Source of the DNA: Streptomyces speibonae
GTDB taxonomy: Bacteria > Actinomycetota > Actinomycetes > Streptomycetales > Streptomycetaceae
Assembly: GCA_000715605.1 (NCBI GenBank)
Contig: KL568550.1
Location: 13,681-24,114, forward strand
DNA: 10,434 nucleotides
Direction: 5' to 3'
The notes below the pieces were generated by a model. The model had not been told where the DNA came from. It did no database searches and saw only the letters and a program-made list of their open reading frames with translations. Positions 1 through 6,826 of the stretch are shown piece after piece; within the stretch, counting starts at the first letter, position 1; every line of letters begins with the position of its first letter. A program made the position numbers and the translations under genes.

Positions 1-912
<912 letters not shown>

Positions 913-930
913 CCACCGGCACACCACGAC

Positions 931-962
931 GGGTGCCCCGGCCGCGTACGGCCGGGGCACCC
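931..962. terminator. Bidirectional hairpin terminator between ppc and the convergent membrane-protein gene
   Basis: A perfect inverted repeat with two 14-bp arms (931-944 and 949-962) and a 4-base loop CGTA. It lies between the stop of ppc (912) and the stop of the convergent gene (985-987), so it can end transcripts from both sides. There is only a weak T-rich tail (GGCTTGT), which is common for actinobacterial terminators. Confidence 0.85.
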
Positions 963-984
963 GGGCTTGTCACCTGTTCGAGGC

Positions 985-1470
985 TCACACCGCCAGGAAG
1001 GCCGCCGTGAGCAGCGAAGCCCCCGACAGCGCCAGCACCCACGCCACCCGCGTCCGCAGCAGCCCGCCCGCCACCACGACCGACGCCAGCAGCAGCGCAC
1101 CGCCCAGCGGCACCCACGCGTACAGCACCCCGGCCGGACCCGAACGGACCGCATCCTCGCCCCCCGGCTTCAGCACCACCGCGTACGTCCGGCCCTTCTC
1201 CACCGCCACCGAGTTCTCCAGCACCACCTTCGCCCGCGGCTGCGAACCCCGCGAGAGCGGCGTGTACGGCCCCGTACACGTCCGTGCCCCGCACCAGTTC
1301 ACCGCGACCGTGCCGCGCTCCCGCCCCTTCGTCAGCATCACGTGCTGCGCCGTCCCCCACGACGCCCACACCCCCGCGATCAGGATCAGCGCCGCGACCG
1401 TACCCATCGCCGCGAACCGCCCGAACCGCAGCGCCGAGGAGCCGTAGGAGGAGCGGACCGCTGAAGACAT
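985..1470 (-). CDS. Small membrane protein of unknown function, 161 aa
   Basis: I do not recognise a named family. The 161-residue protein has a short basic N-terminus, a hydrophobic segment at about residues 20-39, a polar middle region, and two more hydrophobic segments at about 116-137 and 142-161 that run to the C-terminus. The likely topology is N-terminus inside, with a loop of about 75 residues outside. That loop carries a cysteine pair, C60 and C65 (WCGARTC), which could form a disulphide. The ATG at 1470 is supported by an AAGGA ribosome-binding site about 8 nt upstream. The gene lies 89 bp downstream of pth in the same direction, so it is probably the last gene of the glmU-prs-rplY-pth cluster. 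Its transcript would end at the hairpin 931-962. Codon use matches the neighbours. That it is a real gene is likely; its function is unknown. Confidence 0.8.
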   Translation of the reverse strand: MSSAVRSSYGSSALRFGRFAAMGTVAALILIAGVWASWGTAQHVMLTKGRERGTVAVNWCGARTCTGPYTPLSRGSQPRAKVVLENSVAVEKGRTYAVVLKPGGEDAVRSGPAGVLYAWVPLGGALLLASVVVAGGLLRTRVAWVLALSGASLLTAAFLAV

Positions 1471-1559
1471 GGCGGAGATCCTTGGCCATGACCTCGCGGT
1501 CGGTCAACCTCGGCGGGAAACCGCACCGGACAAGCCGGCCCAAGCCCACCCGAGGCAGG

Positions 1560-2171
1560 TCACGAGTTGTACGTGCTCTGCGCCCGCTCCAGACCCTCCA
1601 GCACCAGACACTCCACCGCGTCCGCCGCCCGGTCCACCAAGTAGTCCAGCTCCTTGCGCTCCGCCGACGAGAAGTCCCGCAGCACGAAATCCGCCACCTG
1701 CATCCGCCCCGGCGGCCTGCCGATCCCGAACCGCACCCGGTGGTAATCCCGCCCGAACGCCTGCGTCAACGACTTCAGCCCGTTGTGACCGTTGTCCCCG
1801 CCGCCCCGCTTCAACCGCAGCGTCCCGTAGTCGATGTCCAGCTCGTCATGCACGGCCACCACCCGCTCCACGGGAACCTTGTAGAACTCCCGCAGCGCGT
1901 TCACCGGCCCGCCCGACAGATTCATGTACGACATTGGCTTCACCAGCACCACCCGCCGGCCCGCCGGCCCCGGCGGCCCGATCCGGCCCTCCAGCACCTG
2001 CGCCTGCGCCTTGCCCGCCCGCTTGAACCGGCCGCCCATCCGCTCCGCCAGCAGATCCGCCACCATGAACCCCACGTTGTGACGGTTCATCGCATACCCC
2101 GGACCCGGATTGCCGAGCCCCACCACCAGCCACGGCCCCGCGACACCCACCGCATCCGTCGTCACGCCCAT
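1560..2171 (-). CDS. pth: Peptidyl-tRNA hydrolase
   Basis: Cytosolic enzyme that cleaves peptidyl-tRNA released from stalled ribosomes, recycling the tRNA. From the ATG at 2171 it is 203 residues, close to the usual length of about 190-200. Family motifs appear in order: VVGLGNPG (N21), NRHNVGF (H31, the catalytic histidine), [10 protein letters not shown] (M83), HDELD (D109, which supports the histidine) and [11 protein letters not shown] (N130, tRNA binding). Start choice: the frame is open upstream, but GAAGGAG sits immediately before this ATG with only 2 nt of spacing. A GTG two codons later (2165) would have 8 nt of spacing and give a 201-residue protein beginning MTTDAVG. Either is possible. 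The gene lies 73 bp after rplY and 89 bp before the membrane-protein gene, all in one direction. Confidence 0.95.
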   Translation of the reverse strand: MGVTTDAVGVAGPWLVVGLGNPGPGYAMNRHNVGFMVADLLAERMGGRFKRAGKAQAQVLEGRIGPPGPAGRRVVLVKPMSYMNLSGGPVNALREFYKVPVERVVAVHDELDIDYGTLRLKRGGGDNGHNGLKSLTQAFGRDYHRVRFGIGRPPGRMQVADFVLRDFSSAERKELDYLVDRAADAVECLVLEGLERAQSTYNS

Positions 2172-2180
2172 GTCTCCTTC
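2172..2180 (-). promoter_or_regulatory. pth ribosome-binding site that bears on start choice
   Basis: The minus-strand sequence reads GAAGGAGAC and runs straight into ATG. The core GGAG is only 2 nt from this ATG (2171) but 8 nt from the in-frame GTG at 2165. By spacing the GTG is the better start; by codon preference the ATG is. Confidence 0.6.
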
Positions 2181-2185
2181 ATACG

Positions 2186-2222
2186 CGTCGGCCGCTGCCC
2201 CGCACGGGAACAGCGGCCGACG
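2186..2222 (-). terminator. Stem-loop between rplY and pth
   Basis: An inverted repeat with perfect 12-bp arms (2186-2197 and 2211-2222) around a 13-base loop, inside the 73-bp gap between the rplY stop and the pth start. There is no T tract after it on the minus strand. It may be a partial terminator, an RNA-stabilising structure for rplY, or a means of setting the pth level relative to rplY. Confidence 0.5.
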
Positions 2223-2244
2223 ACACGACGACTCGAGAAGAGGA

Positions 2245-2835
2245 TCAGACCTCGGCGCCCTCTTCGTCCTCGGCACCCTCCGGCGCCTCCTCCGCCTGCG
2301 CGGCCAGCACCTGAAGGACCACCGCGTCCTCCTCGACCGACAGCGTCACACCACTCGGCAGCGCGATGTCCTTGGCCAGCACGGCGGCACCCGCCGACAG
2401 ACCCTCCACGGACACCGTCACGCTCTCCGGAATGTGCGTCGCCTCGGCCTCGACCGGCAGCGAGGACAGCACGTGCTCCAGCAGGTTGCCGCCCGGGGCC
2501 AGCTCACCCTCGGTCTGCACCGGGATCTCGACCTGGACCTTCTCGCCGCGCTTCACCTTCAGCAGGTCCACGTGCTCCAGGAAGCCCTTCAGCGGGTCGC
2601 GCTGCACGGCCTTCGGGATCGCCAGCTGGGTCTCCTTGCCGTCGATCTCCAGCGCGATCAGCACGTTCGGCGTACGCAGCGCCATCAGCAGCTCGTGGCC
2701 CGGGAACGTCAGGTGCAGCGGCTCGAGACCGTGCTCGTACACGACACCCGGAACCTTGTTGTCACGGCGGATACGGCGCGCGGCACCCTTGCCGAACTCG
2801 GTGCGCGTCGTCGCGGAGATCTTCACCTCGGACAT
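2245..2835 (-). CDS. rplY: 50S ribosomal protein L25, long general-stress (Ctc/TL5) type
   Basis: Binds 5S rRNA in the large ribosomal subunit. The 196-residue protein has the two-domain build of the long Ctc/TL5 form. The N-terminal 5S-binding L25 beta-barrel spans about residues 4-92 ([31 protein letters not shown]). The C-terminal beta domain spans about 95-180. A strongly acidic tail of about 15 residues ([16 protein letters not shown]) follows, as in many actinobacterial versions. The start is the ATG at 2835, with GAGGAG 5 nt upstream; a GTG two codons earlier overlaps the ribosome-binding site and is unlikely. The gene lies between prs and pth in the same direction, 229 bp after prs with a large hairpin in between, so it may also have its own promoter, though I could not pick out convincing elements. 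Confidence 0.94.
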   Translation of the reverse strand: MSEVKISATTRTEFGKGAARRIRRDNKVPGVVYEHGLEPLHLTFPGHELLMALRTPNVLIALEIDGKETQLAIPKAVQRDPLKGFLEHVDLLKVKRGEKVQVEIPVQTEGELAPGGNLLEHVLSSLPVEAEATHIPESVTVSVEGLSAGAAVLAKDIALPSGVTLSVEEDAVVLQVLAAQAEEAPEGAEDEEGAEV

Positions 2836-2943
2836 GGTCACTCCTCGAAGTCAGAAACGGACGTGGTCACCCGGCCACGAACGGCCTGCTACGAAGAGCG
2901 CGTCGATAACGGACCGCCGTACCGACTCCGGAACGAAGCGGAA

Positions 2944-2993
2944 CGGCCTCCCTCGCCGAGCAACTGCAGCAGTCTACTCGGACCGGGAGGCCG
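2944..2993 (-). terminator. Large hairpin between prs and rplY (prs terminator or rplY leader structure)
   Basis: Nested inverted repeats: outer arms of 9 bp (2944-2952 with 2985-2993), a middle 5-bp pair (2956-2960 with 2977-2981) and a small inner 4-bp stem (2963-2966 with 2970-2973). It lies 71 bases beyond the prs stop and about 110 bases before the rplY start codon. On the minus strand it is followed by a short pyrimidine-rich stretch rather than a clean T run. Termination of prs read-through is the simplest reading. Attenuation or autogenous control of rplY is an alternative. Confidence 0.55.
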
Positions 2994-3064
2994 CACCCAA
3001 AACGATCAACGGCACCCGCACGGATGCCCGACTGCAGAACCCTTACTGCAGAGGTCCGGCACGC

Positions 3065-4045
3065 CTACTGCTCATCGAACAGGCTCGTCACCGAACCGTC
3101 CTCGAACACCTCACGGGCCGCCCGCGCGATCGTCGGCGCGATCGACAACACCTTGATCTTGTCCAGACTCTCGCTCAGCTCACCCGGCGTCGGCAGCGTG
3201 TTCGTGAACACGAACTCACTCACCTTCGAATTCTTCAACCGGTCCGCCGCCGGACCCGACAGCACACCATGCGTCGCCGTCACCATGACGTCCTCCGCAC
3301 CATGCGCGAACAACGCGTCCGCCGCCGCACAGATCGTGCCACCCGTGTCGATCATGTCGTCCACCAGGACACACACGCGGCCCTTCACCTCACCGACCAC
3401 CTCATGCACGGTGACCTGGTTCGCCACGTCCTTGTCCCGCCGCTTGTGCACGATCGCCAGCGGCGCACCCAGCCGGTCGCACCAACGGTCCGCCACCCGC
3501 ACACGACCCGCGTCCGGAGACACCACCGTCAGCTTCGAACGGTCCACCTTCGCACCCACGTAATCCGCCAGCAGCGGCAGCGCGAACAGATGATCCACCG
3601 GACCGTCGAAGAAACCCTGGATCTGATCCGTGTGCAGATCCACCGCCAGCAGCCGCGTCGCACCCGCCGACTTCATCAGATCCGCGATCAGACGCGCCGA
3701 AATCGGTTCACGACCCCGGTGCTTCTTGTCCTGCCGCGCGTAACCGTAGAACGGCACGATGACGGTGATGGACCTCGCCGACGCACGCTTCAGCGCGTCA
3801 ATCATGATCAACTGCTCCATGATCCACTTATTGATCGGAGCAGTATGGCTCTGAATCAGGAAACAGTCGGCACCACGAGCCGACTCCTGATACCGCACAT
3901 AGATCTCGCCATTGGCGAAGTCGAAGGCCTTCGTCGGGACGACCCCGACACCCAGCTGGTGGGCGACCTCCTCGGCAAGCTCGGGGTGTGCGCGGCCGGA
4001 GAAGAACATCATCTTCTTCTCCCCGGTCGTCTTGATCCCGGTCAC
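3065..4045 (-). CDS. prs: Ribose-phosphate pyrophosphokinase (PRPP synthetase)
   Basis: Transfers pyrophosphate from ATP to ribose 5-phosphate, making PRPP for purine, pyrimidine, histidine, tryptophan and NAD synthesis in the cytosol. The length of 326 residues is normal for class I enzymes. Visible motifs: KMMFFSGRAHPELA at the N-terminus, FANGEIYVR, QDKKHRGREPISARL (ATP-side loop, about 105-119), the DLHTDQIQGFF segment (136-146), the flexible-loop HKRRD with K201 and R203, and the PRPP-binding loop VLVDDMIDTGGTI (226-238). The start is a GTG at 4045 with GAGGAG 8 nt upstream. The gene lies 89 bp after glmU with no strong terminator in the gap, which holds only a small 5-bp hairpin (4083-4096) in an unusually AT-rich stretch. 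Co-transcription with glmU is therefore likely. The pairing fits, since both genes supply nucleotide-linked precursors. Confidence 0.97.
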   Translation of the reverse strand: MTGIKTTGEKKMMFFSGRAHPELAEEVAHQLGVGVVPTKAFDFANGEIYVRYQESARGADCFLIQSHTAPINKWIMEQLIMIDALKRASARSITVIVPFYGYARQDKKHRGREPISARLIADLMKSAGATRLLAVDLHTDQIQGFFDGPVDHLFALPLLADYVGAKVDRSKLTVVSPDAGRVRVADRWCDRLGAPLAIVHKRRDKDVANQVTVHEVVGEVKGRVCVLVDDMIDTGGTICAAADALFAHGAEDVMVTATHGVLSGPAADRLKNSKVSEFVFTNTLPTPGELSESLDKIKVLSIAPTIARAAREVFEDGSVTSLFDEQ

Positions 4046-4134
4046 AGCACTATCTCCTCAGAGGTGTCGCAGCAGGTGGGGGGTGCAGATATGCACTTAT
4101 CACGGTACGCGGTGTTCGCAGCGGCCGAAGACGC

Positions 4135-5580
4135 TCACCCCTCCTCGACCGCCCCACGGGAAGCCTCCTCGGCCGCCTTCGCCGCCGCACTCCCCGGACG
4201 CTTACGAGCCACCCAGCCCTCGATATTCCGCTGCTGACCACGGGCCACGGCCAGCGAACCGGGCGGCACATCCTTCGTGATCACCGAGCCGGCAGCCGTA
4301 TAAGCACCGTCCCCGACCGTGACAGGCGCCACAAACATGTTGTCCGAACCCGTCTTGCAATGCGAGCCGACCGTCGTGTGGTGCTTACGCTCCCCGTCAT
4401 AGTTGACGAACACACTCGCCGCACCGATGTTCGAAAACTCACCGATCGTCGCATCCCCCACATACGACAGATGCGGAACCTTCGACCCCTCACCGATCGA
4501 CGCGTTCTTCGTCTCCACGAACGTCCCGATCTTCCCCCTGACCCCCAACCGCGTCCCCGGACGCAAATACGCGAACGGCCCCACCGACGCACCCTCACCC
4601 ACCTCGGCCGACACCGCCACCGTGTTGTCCACCCGGGCACCCGCACCCACCCGCGTATCCGTCAACCGCGCATGCGGACCCACCTCACAGCCCTCCGCGA
4701 GATGCGTACCACCCAGCAACTGCGTCCCCGGATGCACCACCACATCCCGCTCGAACGACACCGTCGCATCCACCCACGTCGACGCCGGATCCACCACCGT
4801 CACCCCCGACAACATCGCCGCCGTCAGCAACCGGTCGTTCAGAATCCGCCGCGCCTCGGACAACTGCACACGGTTGTTGATCCCCGCGATCTCCCGGTGA
4901 TCCCCCGCCACCGACGCACCCACCCGGTGCCCCGCCTCACGCAGAATCCCCAGCACATCCGTCAGGTACTCCTCACCCTGACTGTTGTCCGTCCGCACCT
5001 TCTTCAACGCATCCGCCAGCAGCGCACCGTCGAACGCGAACACACCCGAGTTGATCTCCCGGATCTCCCGCTCCGCCGCCGACGCGTCCTTGTGCTCCAC
5101 GATCGCCGTCACGGCACCCGAGCCGTCCCGCACGATCCGCCCGTAACCCGTCGCATCCGGCACCTCCGCCGTCAGCACGGTCACCGCGTTGCCGTCCGCC
5201 ACATGCGTGGCCGACAACTCCCGCAACGTCCCACCCGTCAGCAACGGAGTGTCACCGCACACGACCACCACGGTCCCGTCCACGGAACCGCCCAGCTCCT
5301 CCAGCCCCATCCGCACGGCATGACCCGTGCCGTTCTGCTCCTCCTGCACCGCGGTGCGCACGGCGGGGGCGACCTCCGCGAGATGCGCGCTCACCTGCTC
5401 ACGCGCGTGCCCCACGACCACGACCAGGTGCTCCGGGTCGAGCTCACCGGCCGCGGCGAGCACATGACCCACCAGGGAACGGCCACAGATGTCGTGCAGA
5501 ACCTTCGGTGTGGCCGACTTCATACGGGTGCCCTCACCCGCTGCGAGTACGACGACGGCTGCCGGGCGAATGGCGCTCAC
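4135..5580 (-). CDS. glmU: Bifunctional GlmU: GlcN-1-P acetyltransferase / GlcNAc-1-P uridyltransferase
   Basis: Makes UDP-N-acetylglucosamine, the cell-wall precursor, in two steps: acetyl transfer from acetyl-CoA to GlcN-1-P, then uridylyl transfer from UTP. The length is 481 residues. The N-terminal pyrophosphorylase domain (about 5-240) shows [11 protein letters not shown] (12-22), the TPKVLH lysine K26, QNGTGHA and CGDTPLL with D110. The C-terminal left-handed beta-helix (about 270-440) has repeating hexapeptides and the acetyltransferase site VPHLSYVGD with H370, then [10 protein letters not shown]. The Ala/Glu-rich tail is longer than in E. coli, as is usual in actinobacteria. The start is a GTG at 5580. 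Its ribosome-binding site is weak (GAAGGG about 7 nt upstream), but the protein begins properly at the nucleotide-binding fold. A -10/-35 pair lies just upstream, and prs follows 89 bp later. Confidence 0.97.
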   Translation of the reverse strand: MSAIRPAAVVVLAAGEGTRMKSATPKVLHDICGRSLVGHVLAAAGELDPEHLVVVVGHAREQVSAHLAEVAPAVRTAVQEEQNGTGHAVRMGLEELGGSVDGTVVVVCGDTPLLTGGTLRELSATHVADGNAVTVLTAEVPDATGYGRIVRDGSGAVTAIVEHKDASAAEREIREINSGVFAFDGALLADALKKVRTDNSQGEEYLTDVLGILREAGHRVGASVAGDHREIAGINNRVQLSEARRILNDRLLTAAMLSGVTVVDPASTWVDATVSFERDVVVHPGTQLLGGTHLAEGCEVGPHARLTDTRVGAGARVDNTVAVSAEVGEGASVGPFAYLRPGTRLGVRGKIGTFVETKNASIGEGSKVPHLSYVGDATIGEFSNIGAASVFVNYDGERKHHTTVGSHCKTGSDNMFVAPVTVGDGAYTAAGSVITKDVPPGSLAVARGQQRNIEGWVARKRPGSAAAKAAEEASRGAVEEG

Positions 5581-5622
5581 GGGATGCCCTTCGGCTGTGT
5601 TGGGGGTGGGGGTGACATCCGC

Positions 5623-5651
5623 AGGATACCGGGGCGGGGGTGGGGGGACAT
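5623..5651 (-). promoter_or_regulatory. Candidate glmU promoter
   Basis: On the minus strand a -10 hexamer TATCCT (5628-5623) lies 17 bp from a weak -35 ATGTCC (5651-5646). This predicts a transcript start near 5616 and a leader of about 36 nt. The promoter sits between the hairpin after the tRNA and the glmU start. It overlaps runs of G on the + strand (see findings). Confidence 0.45.
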
Positions 5652-5661
5652 GAGAGCGGGG

Positions 5662-5690
5662 CCTGACCGGGGCTGTTGCCTCCGGTCAGG
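5662..5690 (-). terminator. Hairpin terminator after tRNA-Gln
   Basis: Arms of 9 bp (5662-5670 with 5682-5690), extended by 3 further pairs (5671-5673 with 5678-5680) across one bulged base, with loop TGTT. It starts 15 bp after the tRNA 3' end on the minus strand and lies before the glmU promoter, so it probably ends the tRNA transcript. Confidence 0.65.
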
Positions 5691-5705
5691 ACCCGAACCG
5701 AGCAG

Positions 5706-5778
5706 CTCCGCCAGCTGGATTCGAACCAGCACTACAGGGCTTCAAAGGCCCGCGGGCTACCAGTTACCCCATGGCGGA
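5706..5778 (-). tRNA. tRNA-Gln, anticodon UUG
   Basis: The 73-base minus-strand sequence folds as a complete cloverleaf. The acceptor stem is TCCGCCA/TGGCGGA with 7 perfect pairs and discriminator G. The D arm is GGGT/GCCC with A14, G18G19 and A21 in place. The anticodon loop CTTTGAA gives anticodon TTG, which reads glutamine CAA and, by wobble, CAG. The variable region has 5 bases. The T arm is GCTGG, TTCGAAT, CCAGC, with the universal TTC-A. CCA is not encoded, since CTGCT follows. The outermost anticodon-stem pair (27-43) is a C-U mismatch, leaving four good pairs. The gene lies 8 bp after the stop of the LAGLIDADG-like gene and is followed by a hairpin. Confidence 0.93.
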
Positions 5779-5786
5779 TGGCTGCG

Positions 5787-6665
5787 TCAGACCTTACCTG
5801 AGGTGGGTGGTGTCGTGATCCCGGCGACCATTCCTGTCCACCAGCCTTCGATGCGTCGGTACAGGTCGGCACCCTGTGACACCCGGATGACCAGGCAACC
5901 ACGATAGGTGTCGCCGACGTTCTTGCGGACGGTCGTCGGATTGTGCTTCTTGATCGTCGTCTTCTGGAACTGGGAGACGTCCACACCCGCCAGATCGGCC
6001 CAGTACCGTTTCGCCCCCTCCACGTCCGCCGTCATGTGAATCATGACGCGGTACCGCAGGCGTTCGCGCTCCACGCCGAGCAGGTCGAGCCAGGCGAGGT
6101 ACAGCTTGATCACGCCGGGGTCACTGTTGACGAAGAGTACGTTCTCCCTCCGCGCGTACGGTTTGTCCTTCGCCCCCTCGGCCCAGTAGAGGGCCACTCC
6201 CGTCAGAAGCAGGTCACGGTCGGACATGCTGCCGATTTCCTCGGCAGCGGCGGCCTTGGTCTGTCCTCGCTGCTCCTCCCGTACCGCCAACTCGTGTTCC
6301 CAGCGCTTCCGGTTCGCCAGGCGCGCCTGTTCCGACGGGTCGCGGCGCTCCGGCTTCGGCAGGTCCCGTACCCACAGGGAGATCGAGCTCTTGGAGCAGC
6401 CCAGTTCGACCTGGATTCGGTCGTACGTCCAGCCCTGGAGCCGGAGCTCTCTCGCCTTCTCCCGAAGGTCGTCCTTGGCGTTCGGCCGTTTCGTCCATTC
6501 CGGGGCCGGCTCGCCCTGGAGGAGCCGGTTGAGGATGTCGTTGTTGTCGACGTGGAGCCGGTCGCGGATCTGGCGTCGGCTCAGTCCCGCGCGGCGCAGG
6601 GCCACCGCCTGTTCGCGGAGGGTTTCGAAGTCGGCGTATTTGCCTGGTGCATGTGTCACATGCAT
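5787..6665 (-). CDS. HTH plus LAGLIDADG-like domain protein, function unknown, 292 aa
   Basis: The 292-residue protein has two similar N-terminal helix-turn-helix-like segments, about 14-50 (LREQAVALRRAGLSRRQIRD) and 67-101 (LREKARELRLQGWTYDRIQV, then SKSSISLWVRDLP). They share the pattern LRE-A-LR-G-I-L and look duplicated. A charged linker (about 103-145) follows. The rest (about 150-282) starts with LLLTGVALYWAEGAK, which resembles a LAGLIDADG helix with Glu as the acidic residue. It continues FVNSDPGVIKLYLAWLDLLG, VMIHMTADVEGA and RGCLVIRV--LYRRIEGWW, like the alternating helices and strands of that fold. This suggests sequence-specific DNA binding, possibly cleavage. The start is the ATG at 6665; GTG at 6659 is possible, and no good ribosome-binding site is seen. 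Base composition is less GC-rich than the neighbours', consistent with transfer. The domain reading is inference; the gene itself is well supported. Confidence 0.82.
   Translation of the reverse strand: MHVTHAPGKYADFETLREQAVALRRAGLSRRQIRDRLHVDNNDILNRLLQGEPAPEWTKRPNAKDDLREKARELRLQGWTYDRIQVELGCSKSSISLWVRDLPKPERRDPSEQARLANRKRWEHELAVREEQRGQTKAAAAEEIGSMSDRDLLLTGVALYWAEGAKDKPYARRENVLFVNSDPGVIKLYLAWLDLLGVERERLRYRVMIHMTADVEGAKRYWADLAGVDVSQFQKTTIKKHNPTTVRKNVGDTYRGCLVIRVSQGADLYRRIEGWWTGMVAGITTPPTSGKV
5791..5796 (-). promoter_or_regulatory. Candidate -10 element for tRNA-Gln
   Basis: TAAGGT on the minus strand lies 12 bp before the mature tRNA 5' end. It falls within the last codons of the upstream gene (stop codon at 5789-5787). 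It fits TANNNT. The -35 region about 17 bp further up is a poor match, so this is tentative. Confidence 0.4.
6648..6664. repeat. Perfect 17-base palindrome over the start of the LAGLIDADG-like gene
   Basis: TGCATGTG, central T, CACATGCA: 8-bp arms with a one-base centre, covering codons 1-6 of the gene. It could be an operator for the gene's own HTH protein or an RNA structure that limits access to the start codon. Confidence 0.7.
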
Positions 6666-6814
6666 ACCGTCCGGCCGGAATGGTCGGTTCCCGGCTCGAA
6701 CGGTGATCGATTCAGCAGTTCGAGGGATTTCCGGGCGTACCGCGTCCGATCGGTCACCGTGTGTGGTGTGGGCCGGAGGTGGAAACTCGACGGATAAGGG
6801 GTGGGGGGCGCCCG

Positions 6815-6820
6815 TAGGCT
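6815..6820 (+). promoter_or_regulatory. Candidate -10 element for the histidine kinase (possibly leaderless)
   Basis: TAGGCT lies only 6 bp before the ATG at 6827. If used, the transcript would begin at or next to the start codon, a leaderless arrangement common in Streptomyces. The -35 region (CGGATA at 6791-6796, 18-bp spacing) is weak. GGAGG at 6821-6825 is too close to that ATG to be a normal ribosome-binding site for it. Confidence 0.45.
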
Positions 6821-6826
6821 GGAGGC

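Noticed and set aside
1508..1555. CCTCGG/CCGAGG inverted repeat between pth and the membrane-protein gene
   Set aside because: Arms of only 6 bp around a 36-base loop are expected by chance at this GC content.
1284..2909. Long + strand open frame (541 codons) across pth and rplY
   Set aside because: It is antisense to two certain genes, very rich in Arg/Pro/His, and resembles no protein. Stops are rare in such GC-rich DNA.
2366..4237. Long + strand open frame (623 codons) across rplY and prs
   Set aside because: Antisense shadow of conserved genes; Arg/Thr/His-rich translation with no recognisable domain.
5706..5778. tRNA-Gln as attachment site of an integrated element
   Set aside because: I saw no second copy of the tRNA 3' end and no integrase or excisionase in the window.
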